Below are positions 57,307-64,000 of a stretch of DNA of 64,000 bases, in pieces. The stretch covers positions 32,608-96,607 of the forward strand of contig CACLNT010000003.1 in the NCBI GenBank assembly GCA_902608385.1, written 5' to 3'. This DNA is from an uncultured Pelagibacteraceae bacterium (GTDB lineage: Bacteria > Pseudomonadota > Alphaproteobacteria > Pelagibacterales > Pelagibacteraceae). The position numbers and the translations under genes are program-made. Below the pieces are notes generated by a model. It was not told the origin of the DNA. It saw only the letters and a list, made by a program, of their open reading frames with translations, and made no database searches. How positions within the stretch are numbered: the first letter of the stretch is position 1; every line of letters begins with the position of its first letter.

Positions 57307-58151
57307 TGAAAAATATTATAAAAATTTTATTATTAATTTTGGGTGTTCTATTAATTTCTTGCTCAAAAGGAGAAAAAATCTCAGTAATTGAAGAAGAAGA
57401 TATTGAATCTCAAATGATTGAGGCTTTTAGAGAAGGATATGAAGAATTAGATAAAGGAGACGCATTATATGCAGCAAAAAAATTTAATGAAGCTGAGCTT
57501 TTATATCCGCAATCTGCCTGGGCTCCTAAAGCCGCACTTATGTCAGCATACTCATATTATTCACAGAGCTATTATAGCGACACCATATTTGAACTTGAAA
57601 GATATTTAAAAACATATCCAAAACATAAAAATATTGATTACGCTCATTTTATGTTGGCCATGTGTTATTACGAAATTGTTGTAGATGAAAAAAGAGATTT
57701 AGAACCATTACTTAAGGCAGAAAAAAAATTTATATTTATAATGGATAATTTTCCCAAAACAGATTTTGCAATGGATTCAAAATTTAAATTAGACTTAATA
57801 TATGACAGATTGGCAGGCAAAGAAATGTTTATTGGAAACCATTACTTAAAAAAAAGAAAATGGATTCCAGCTATTAACAGGTATAAAAAAGTAGTTGAAG
57901 ATTATAATACTACTATTTATGTTGAAGAAGCATTACATAGATTGGTTGAAATACATTATAAAATTGGCTTAACACAAGAATCCAAAAAATATGCAAAAGT
58001 ATTGGGATATAACTATCAATCAGGTGAATGGTACAAACAATCTTATAAAGTTTTTAACAAAAATTATGAAGTTAAAAAAAAAAAAGTTAAAAAAAATCGT
58101 AAAAAAGGTCTAATTTGGAAAAAATTTAAATCTCTTTTTAAATTTAAATAA
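57306..58151 (+). CDS. bamD: Outer membrane assembly lipoprotein BamD
   Basis: Essential lipoprotein of the BAM complex inserting beta-barrel proteins in the outer membrane. The 281-residue protein has a lipobox L-I-S-C with Cys at residue 19, then TPR repeats: YEELDKGDALYAAKKFNEAELLYPQSAWAPKAAL, YYSDTIFELERYLKTYPKHKNIDYAHFMLAMCYY and RYKKVVEDYNTTIYVEEALHRLVEIHYKIGL. The tail is very lysine-rich. Coupled to ligA by a TAATG overlap. In related genomes recN often lies between bamD and ligA; it is absent here. Confidence 0.94.
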   Translation: MKNIIKILLLILGVLLISCSKGEKISVIEEEDIESQMIEAFREGYEELDKGDALYAAKKFNEAELLYPQSAWAPKAALMSAYSYYSQSYYSDTIFELERYLKTYPKHKNIDYAHFMLAMCYYEIVVDEKRDLEPLLKAEKKFIFIMDNFPKTDFAMDSKFKLDLIYDRLAGKEMFIGNHYLKKRKWIPAINRYKKVVEDYNTTIYVEEALHRLVEIHYKIGLTQESKKYAKVLGYNYQSGEWYKQSYKVFNKNYEVKKKKVKKNRKKGLIWKKFKSLFKFK

Positions 58152-60181
58152 TGAAAAATAGCTTAATTAAAAATGAATATTCAAAAAAAATTAAACTTCT
58201 ACACAAATATAATAAAGCATATTTTGATGAAAGCAGACCATTAATTAGCGATCAAGAATTTGATGTATTAAAAAAACAAATCTTTGAGTTAGAAAAAAAA
58301 TATAACTTTTTAGATCACAAAAACTCACCTTCTAAGACCATAGGTTTTAGTCCTTCTAAAAATTTTAAAAAAGTTAAACATCGTCTTCCAATGCTTTCAT
58401 TATCTAATGCTTTTAATGAGGAAGATTTAATAAATTTTGAAAAAAAAATTATAAACTTTCTTAGTCTCTCAAAATTAGAAGAAATTGAATATAGTGCTGA
58501 ACCAAAAATTGATGGGATATCAATCTCATTAATATACAAAAATGGATGTTTTGTTCAAGGTCTTTCAAGAGGTGACGGCAAAGAAGGAGAAGATATTACA
58601 GAAAATTTGAAAACCATAAAAGATATACCAAAGGAGATTAAAACAAAAAACTTTCCATTAGAGATTGATATACGAGGCGAGGTATTTATTAAAAATGATG
58701 ATTTTAAAAATATAAGTGAAAAATTTGCAAACCCAAGAAATGCAGCCTCAGGATCTTTGAGACAGAAAGATCCTAAAGTTAGCAGTAAAATTCCATTAAA
58801 ATTTATTGCATATAATTATGGTTATGCAAAGAATATGAAAATTAATTCTCAATCAGTTTTTTTAGAACATTTAGAATCTTGGGGGTTTAAAGTAAATAAA
58901 TTTAATGCAGTTATTAAGGGTATTAATAATTTAATACTGAATCACAAAAATTTAGAGAAAAAAAGAAAAGAAATTGAATTTGATATCGATGGTATTGTTT
59001 ATAAAGTTAATAATTTAGATTTACAAAAAAGATTAGGTTTTGTTGCTAATGCACCAAGATGGGCTATTGCTCATAAATTTTCTGCAAATAATTCTGTGTC
59101 TAAAATATTAAATATTGAAATTCAAATTGGAAGAACGGGCGCATTAACTCCTGTAGCTAAAATCAAACCAGTAAATATTGGTGGTGTGTTAGTATCTAAT
59201 GCTACACTTCATAATGAAGATGAAATATTAAGAAAAGATATTAGAATTGGAGATACAGTTACTGTAGAAAGGGCAGGAGATGTCATACCACATGTAATTT
59301 CGGTTGATATAAAAAAAAGAAAAAAAGATTCAAAAAAATTTATTTTCCCAAAAAATTGTCCGTCATGTGGATCATTAACTCTAAAGGATTTTAATGAAAT
59401 TACAAAAAAAAAGGATGCCGTAAGAAGATGTACTAGCGAAGGATTTGAATGTGAAAAAATTGCTATAGAAAAAATAAAGCATTTTGTTTCAAAGGAAGCA
59501 TTTAACATAGATGGATTTGGAAAAAAAATTGTAGAAAATTTTTGGAAAATTAAATTAATAAAATTACCAAGTGATATTTTTAAATTGAACTATGAAAAAA
59601 TAAAAAAACTAGAAGGATGGGGAAAATTATCTGTATCAAATTTAAAATATTCTATAGATAGTAAAAGAAGCATTTCACTTGATAAATTCATTTATTCGCT
59701 AGGGATAAGACACATTGGTCTTGAAAATTCAAAACTTTTGTCAAAGCATTTAAAATCTTCAGATAATTTTTTTAAACTATCTAACGATAAAAATATGACC
59801 GAACTTTCAAATATTGATGGAATTGGGGAAACACAAATACAATCAATAAAAAATTTTTTTTCAAACAAAGTTAATTTGGAAGTTTTATTAGAACTTAAAA
59901 AAACTCTTAAAATAAATAATGTTGTTTTAATTAATCAAACGGGTGTTTTAAAGAATAAAACTTTTATGTTAACTGGGAAATTACAAGGCATTAGTAGAGC
60001 GGAAGCAAAATCAATTATTGAACAAAATTCAGGAAAAATAATAAGTAATGTAAATAAAAAACTTGATTATTTAATCGTTGGGGAAAAGCCCACAATGAGA
60101 AAAGTTAATAATGCAAAAGAATTAAATATTAAATTAATCACACAAAAAGAATGGGTAAAAATGTTAAATATGACTAGCTAA
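58151..60181 (+). CDS. ligA: NAD-dependent DNA ligase LigA
   Basis: Seals nicks during replication and repair. The 676-residue protein has the Ia domain, the nucleotidyltransferase domain with K-x-D-G in AEPKIDGISISL (Lys119), SRGDGKEGEDITENLKTI, RNAASGSLRQKD, the OB fold (QIGRTGALTPVAKI, VERAGDVIPHV), four zinc Cys (CPSCGS and RRCTSEGFEC), helix-hairpin-helix repeats and a C-terminal BRCT domain starting near LKNKTFMLTGKLQG. It overlaps the convergent pepP by 18 bases. Confidence 0.98.
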   Translation: MKNSLIKNEYSKKIKLLHKYNKAYFDESRPLISDQEFDVLKKQIFELEKKYNFLDHKNSPSKTIGFSPSKNFKKVKHRLPMLSLSNAFNEEDLINFEKKIINFLSLSKLEEIEYSAEPKIDGISISLIYKNGCFVQGLSRGDGKEGEDITENLKTIKDIPKEIKTKNFPLEIDIRGEVFIKNDDFKNISEKFANPRNAASGSLRQKDPKVSSKIPLKFIAYNYGYAKNMKINSQSVFLEHLESWGFKVNKFNAVIKGINNLILNHKNLEKKRKEIEFDIDGIVYKVNNLDLQKRLGFVANAPRWAIAHKFSANNSVSKILNIEIQIGRTGALTPVAKIKPVNIGGVLVSNATLHNEDEILRKDIRIGDTVTVERAGDVIPHVISVDIKKRKKDSKKFIFPKNCPSCGSLTLKDFNEITKKKDAVRRCTSEGFECEKIAIEKIKHFVSKEAFNIDGFGKKIVENFWKIKLIKLPSDIFKLNYEKIKKLEGWGKLSVSNLKYSIDSKRSISLDKFIYSLGIRHIGLENSKLLSKHLKSSDNFFKLSNDKNMTELSNIDGIGETQIQSIKNFFSNKVNLEVLLELKKTLKINNVVLINQTGVLKNKTFMLTGKLQGISRAEAKSIIEQNSGKIISNVNKKLDYLIVGEKPTMRKVNNAKELNIKLITQKEWVKMLNMTS

Positions 60182-61876
60182 CCATTTTTTTTCCTTTTCA
60201 TTTAAAAGTTTTGAATATTTAGCATAAATATTTAAATGGTAGTTGAACAAATATTCTTTTTCTTTCTTATTTAATAAATTATAGCTAATTAAATCTTTTT
60301 CTATTGGCGCTAGTGTTAAATTTTCAAATTGTAATTTTTTTTTATTTTTTTTAATATAAACTAAATTCTCTATTCTTATTCCATAAAAACCTTTTTTATA
60401 ATAACCGGGTTCATTACTTAAAATCATGCCTTCTTCTAATTTAACTGTATTATATTTTGATATGGATTGAGGTCCTTCGTGAACATTTGAAAAAAAACCA
60501 ACACCGTGACCTGTTCCATGTGTGTAATCAAGTCCATCTTTTTTTAAAAACTGTCTTGCCCTCAAGTCAATTTGTTTTCCATTTTTATATTGATTTATGT
60601 TTGTAGTAGCTACAGCTATATGGCCTTTTAATACTTTTGTGAAAATATCTTTGACTGATTTTTTTTGTTTAGTAAAACAAATTGTTCTTGTTACGTCAGT
60701 TGTTCCATATTTATATTGTCCACCGGAATCACACAAAAAAATGTCGTTTTTTTTAATAATCTTATTTGATTTTTTCGATGCTTTGTAATGAACAATTGCA
60801 CCATTAGAACCTGTTCCAGAAATTGTATTAAAACTAGGAAATAAATAATTTTTATTAATTTTTCTAAATTTTTCTAATTTATTTTGTGCATCTATTTCAG
60901 TTACTTTTTTTTTATTTATGTTTTTTATCCAAAATATAAATTTTGTTAATGCAAAACCATCTTCAATATGTGCTTTTTTCATATTTTTAATTTCTGTTGG
61001 ATTTTTTACTGATTTCATGATGTAGCATGGGTCAATATTACTCGTAATATTAAAAAATGATTTTATTATAGTTTCATTTGAAACTGAGCATGTTGCGACA
61101 TCAATACAAAAATTTTTTCCATTTAATTTGCTAATTATTTTTGAAAACTCTTTATATTCGCAATATTTAAAATTTTTATAATTTTTATTTTTTGTTATTT
61201 TTTTTATTTTTTTGGGGCAAGAAAAAAAATATATTTTTTTATTTTTTGTTAAAATAATTTTACTATTTGGCAAAGGGCTAAAAGGATTATCTTTACCTCG
61301 TAAATTTAACAACCAAGCTACATTTTCTGGGGCACTTATAAAAATATTATCAATGTTTTTAGATTTAATTTTTTTTATTAATCTATTAATTTTTGAACTT
61401 ACGCTTTCCCCAGCAATTTTTCTATTTAGATTATAGAATAAGTTTACTGAATTTATTGTTTTTTCTTTTTTAATTAGATCTATAAAATTAGCTTTTATTA
61501 AACATGGTTTACAATAGTTGTTAAAATGTTTTTTTAAAATGTTGTTTGTAAATAATTGAGGATCAAATCCTAATATTAATTTTTTGTTGTATTTTTTTAA
61601 AATATCTTTGGGCCAAAATTTTGGGATTTCTAAAATTTTAAAAAATTTTCCAGATTGAATTTTTGCTTGAATTGTATATCGCCCATCAACAAATAAAAAA
61701 TTTTCTTTTTTTAAAACTATTGCAAATCCAGCTGATCCAGTGAAATTTGAGATTGTTTTTAGTCTATCAGGTCTAGAAAATTCAGAAAAATAAGCATCAT
61801 TTTTTGGAATAACGTAACCATCCAAATTATGTAATTTAATTAACTCTCTTAACTTCTGAATTTTTTTTTTTATCAT
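60164..61876 (-). CDS. pepP: Xaa-Pro aminopeptidase, M24 family (three-domain form)
   Basis: Metalloaminopeptidase removing N-terminal residues before proline. At 570 residues it is the long form with two creatinase-like N-terminal domains (YVIPKNDAYFSEFSRPDRLKTISNFTGSAG and FDPQLF) and a C-terminal pita-bread domain. Metal ligands are visible: Asp in LCDSGGQYKYGTTDVTRT (two), His in GTGHGVGFFSNVHEGP, Glu in SNEPGYYKKG and in GIRIENLVY. ATGA overlap with uvrD upstream indicates one transcript. Confidence 0.95.
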   Translation of the reverse strand: MIKKKIQKLRELIKLHNLDGYVIPKNDAYFSEFSRPDRLKTISNFTGSAGFAIVLKKENFLFVDGRYTIQAKIQSGKFFKILEIPKFWPKDILKKYNKKLILGFDPQLFTNNILKKHFNNYCKPCLIKANFIDLIKKEKTINSVNLFYNLNRKIAGESVSSKINRLIKKIKSKNIDNIFISAPENVAWLLNLRGKDNPFSPLPNSKIILTKNKKIYFFSCPKKIKKITKNKNYKNFKYCEYKEFSKIISKLNGKNFCIDVATCSVSNETIIKSFFNITSNIDPCYIMKSVKNPTEIKNMKKAHIEDGFALTKFIFWIKNINKKKVTEIDAQNKLEKFRKINKNYLFPSFNTISGTGSNGAIVHYKASKKSNKIIKKNDIFLCDSGGQYKYGTTDVTRTICFTKQKKSVKDIFTKVLKGHIAVATTNINQYKNGKQIDLRARQFLKKDGLDYTHGTGHGVGFFSNVHEGPQSISKYNTVKLEEGMILSNEPGYYKKGFYGIRIENLVYIKKNKKKLQFENLTLAPIEKDLISYNLLNKKEKEYLFNYHLNIYAKYSKLLNEKEKKWLASHI

Positions 61877-63909
61877 TTAATTTTTTTTTGATATCTTATC
61901 CAGCCAGGACTTCTTATTTCATTTTCACTTTCAAAGTCTTGATTAAATTCAAAATCTTCTTCTTTGCTATTTTTTTCATCGAAGAAACTATTTTTTTCTA
62001 TATTTTTTTCAGGTAATTCTTCTATAAATCTTGAAGCCATACTATCAATCCAATCACCTTGATAAAATCTATTCATTGAAAATGATATTAAAGCTATTTT
62101 TTTCGCCCTTGTAATCCCAACGTAAGCAAGTCTTCTTTCCTCTTCAAGTCCACTTTGTCCTTTTTCTTCGATTGATTTTTGATGAGGAAATAAGCCTTCT
62201 TCCCATCCTGGTAAAAATACAACTTCAAACTCTAATCCTTTGGAACTATGCATAGTCATTAAATTAACTTTTTTTCCTTCCCAATCTTGATCTAGTGATG
62301 TTGCCAAAGCAACGTGTTCTAAAAAATTTTCTAGATTATCAAATTCTTTCATAGCGCTTAATAATTCTTTAATATTTTCTAATCTACTTTCATTTTCAAG
62401 ATCTTTTTTATTTTTAAGCATTGCAGAGTAACCAGATTCATCAAGAACAATTTGTAAAAGTTTTATATGATTTATTTTTTTTGTTTTTAAGTCACTTCTC
62501 CACTTTTGCATTAAATTTAAAAAAGAAATAAGTCCAATTTTTGTTTTAGGTTTTATTAAATTTAGTTCTATAAGTTTTTTTGAGGCAACTTCTAAATTTA
62601 TTAGGTTTTTTTTTGAAAATTCATGGATTTGTTTGGTGGTACTTTCACCGATTGATCTTTTAGGATTATTTATTATACGATCAAATGCCAAATCATCTTT
62701 ATCTTGATATATTAATCTTAAATAAGCAACACAGTCTTTAATTTCAGCTCTTTCATAAAATTTAATTCCACCAAGGATTCTATAAGGTAAACCTATTTTG
62801 AGAAAACGCTCTTCAAATTCTCTTGTCTGAAAAATAGCTCTAACTAAAATAGCTATATTGTTAAGAGAATATTTTTTTTTTAATTTTTTTTCAATTTCAT
62901 CCGCAATACCTATTGCCTCATCTTTTCCATTTTTAAAACAATTGAGTTTTATTAAATCACCTTCTTCCTTTGTTGATTTTAGTGTTTTGCCAACTCTGTT
63001 TTGATTATTTGCAATAAGATTTGATGCTACTGATAAAATATTTTGAGTAGATCTATAATTTTCTTCTAATCTAATTATTTTTGTTTTTTTATAAACTTGA
63101 TCAAATTCCAGAAAATTTTTAATTTCAGCGCCGCGCCAACTGTAAATAGACTGGTCGTCATCACCTACACAACAAATATTTTGGTTTTTTTTTGCTAGAA
63201 GATTAAGCCATTTACTTTGGATAAAATTTGTATCTTGATATTCATCCACCAAAATATATTTAAAATTTTTAGAGTAGATTTCATTAATGTCTGAATTATT
63301 TTCTAAAATATTTACACAATGTAAAATTAAATCGCCAAAGTCACATACATTTAAATCTAATAATTTTTGTTGGTAAATTTTGTAAATAGGAAGTATTTTT
63401 TTTTCAAAAATATCTTTTTTATTTAAAATAACCTTTTGTGGATAATATCCCTTGTTTTTCCATCTATCTATTATTGCTAGAATATATTTAGGAGCTAATT
63501 GTTTTACGTCTATATTTTCAGCCTTACATATGTTTTTAATTAATCTTTGTTGATCATCTTGATCAATAATAGAAAAATTTGAGTTTAATCCAGCAGCCGC
63601 AGCATGTTTTCTTAAAAGCTTGGCACAAATTGAATGAAATGTTCCGAGCCATGACAAACCAATAGCTTCAGTTTTTAGCATTGAACTTACTCTTTTTTGC
63701 ATTTCTTTAGCAGCTTTATTAGTAAAAGTTACAGATAGTATCTGGTTGGGATATGCTTTTTTTTCTTTAATAATATGAGTAATTCTTGATGTAAGTACTT
63801 TTGTTTTGCCAGATCCTGCTCCGGCCACAATTAAAAGAGGACCGCTAAGATGTAAAACAGCTTCTTTTTGTGATTTATTCAAATTATTTAAATATTCAGA
63901 GTTTATCAT
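61873..63909 (-). CDS. uvrD: ATP-dependent DNA helicase UvrD/PcrA
   Basis: Superfamily 1A helicase, 678 residues, acting in nucleotide excision and mismatch repair. Motifs are the Q motif LNKSQKEAVLHLSGPLLIVAGAGSGKTKVL with Walker A, motif Ia VTFTNKAAKEM, motif II ILVDEYQDTN, motif III GDDDQSIYSWRGA, motif IV LEENYRSTQNIL, motif V LMTMHSSKGLEFEVVFLPG and motif VI ERRLAYVGITRAKK. The C-terminal tail after motif VI is shorter than in E. coli UvrD and rich in Glu/Asn. With uvrB and uvrC it makes three nucleotide excision repair genes in the window. Confidence 0.97.
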   Translation of the reverse strand: MINSEYLNNLNKSQKEAVLHLSGPLLIVAGAGSGKTKVLTSRITHIIKEKKAYPNQILSVTFTNKAAKEMQKRVSSMLKTEAIGLSWLGTFHSICAKLLRKHAAAAGLNSNFSIIDQDDQQRLIKNICKAENIDVKQLAPKYILAIIDRWKNKGYYPQKVILNKKDIFEKKILPIYKIYQQKLLDLNVCDFGDLILHCVNILENNSDINEIYSKNFKYILVDEYQDTNFIQSKWLNLLAKKNQNICCVGDDDQSIYSWRGAEIKNFLEFDQVYKKTKIIRLEENYRSTQNILSVASNLIANNQNRVGKTLKSTKEEGDLIKLNCFKNGKDEAIGIADEIEKKLKKKYSLNNIAILVRAIFQTREFEERFLKIGLPYRILGGIKFYERAEIKDCVAYLRLIYQDKDDLAFDRIINNPKRSIGESTTKQIHEFSKKNLINLEVASKKLIELNLIKPKTKIGLISFLNLMQKWRSDLKTKKINHIKLLQIVLDESGYSAMLKNKKDLENESRLENIKELLSAMKEFDNLENFLEHVALATSLDQDWEGKKVNLMTMHSSKGLEFEVVFLPGWEEGLFPHQKSIEEKGQSGLEEERRLAYVGITRAKKIALISFSMNRFYQGDWIDSMASRFIEELPEKNIEKNSFFDEKNSKEEDFEFNQDFESENEIRSPGWIRYQKKIK

Positions 63910-63944
63910 TTGTAAATTATCATTATAAATAAAACAAATTTTTC

Positions 63945-64000
63945 ATGAAAAAAATTAAAATAAAATTTTCCAATGAACTTTTTAAATTTAAAAATTTCTG
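63945..64000 (+). CDS. Possible 5' end of a plus-strand gene cut by the window edge
   Basis: An ATG at 63945, divergent from uvrD with a 35-base spacer, opens a frame (M-K-K-I-K-I-K-F-S-N-E-L-F-K) that runs uninterrupted to the edge. Only 18 codons are visible, so neither family nor reality can be judged. Confidence 0.3.
   Translation, partial: MKKIKIKFSNELFKFKNF

Noticed and set aside
1..64000. CRISPR arrays, prophage, insertion sequences or toxin-antitoxin pairs
   Set aside because: I found no spaced repeats, transposase or integrase motifs; nearly all DNA is taken up by recognisable core genes.

Overview
The window is a very AT-rich, tightly packed stretch of a bacterial chromosome. Gene order and protein families point to a streamlined alphaproteobacterium of the SAR11/Pelagibacterales type. 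The signs are: lgt-midA-pgeF, prs-rplY-pth-ychF, petABC, carAB next to yqeY-dnaG-rpoD, a UbiK homologue, an ELM1-like protein, start/stop overlaps of 1 to 20 bases, almost no spacer DNA, and heavy use of Lys/Asn/Ile. Clade assignment is inference; no 16S gene is present. I see no insertion sequence, prophage or CRISPR array.

Layout. 1-2.6 kb: end of a CCA-adding enzyme, then greA, hemF and trmL on the minus strand. 2.7-5.3 kb: the cytochrome bc1 operon petABC. 5.2-11.2 kb (minus): ychF, pth, rplY, prs, pgeF, midA, lgt. In this block ychF, prs and pgeF each carry a one-base frameshift at an 8-9 base poly(A) run (coding strand). 11.3-15.4 kb: ubiK, a histidine kinase/response regulator/MarR set, ilvE, pgsA. 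15.4-20.6 kb (minus): uvrC, folB, a pteridine-reductase-like SDR, uvrB. 20.6-25.4 kb: an aspartate aminotransferase, an epimerase/reductase, trxB, an ELM1-like protein and a 2OG-Fe(II) oxygenase. 25.4-34.1 kb: carB and carA (minus), then yqeY-dnaG-rpoD (plus). 34.1-36.3 kb: a methyltransferase-like gene, an O-antigen polymerase/ligase and two tRNAs. 36.3-38.5 kb: mlaC, mlaA and a peptidoglycan amidase. 38.56-38.92 kb: RNase P RNA with a following terminator.

39.1-60.2 kb is a large division and cell wall (dcw) cluster, continuous on the plus strand: mraZ, a 60-residue unknown ORF, ftsZ, rsmH, ftsL, ftsI, a murE-murF fusion, mraY, murD, ftsW, murG, murC, murB, ddl, ftsQ, a strongly shortened ftsA, lpxC, bamD, ligA. 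It starts with a near-consensus sigma-70 promoter overlapped by three TGGG repeats at exact 10-bp spacing, the expected MraZ operator. The last genes are pepP and uvrD (minus).

The most unusual part is the dcw cluster. ftsZ has moved from its usual place after ftsA to directly behind mraZ. A small coupled ORF sits between mraZ and ftsZ. ftsA seems to lack the second half of its actin fold but keeps a C-terminal amphipathic helix. murE and murF are one gene. Together these suggest a reorganised, reduced divisome. Other notable points are the clustered poly(A) frameshifts in housekeeping genes and a tRNA-Val whose D- and T-loop contact positions have changed together.
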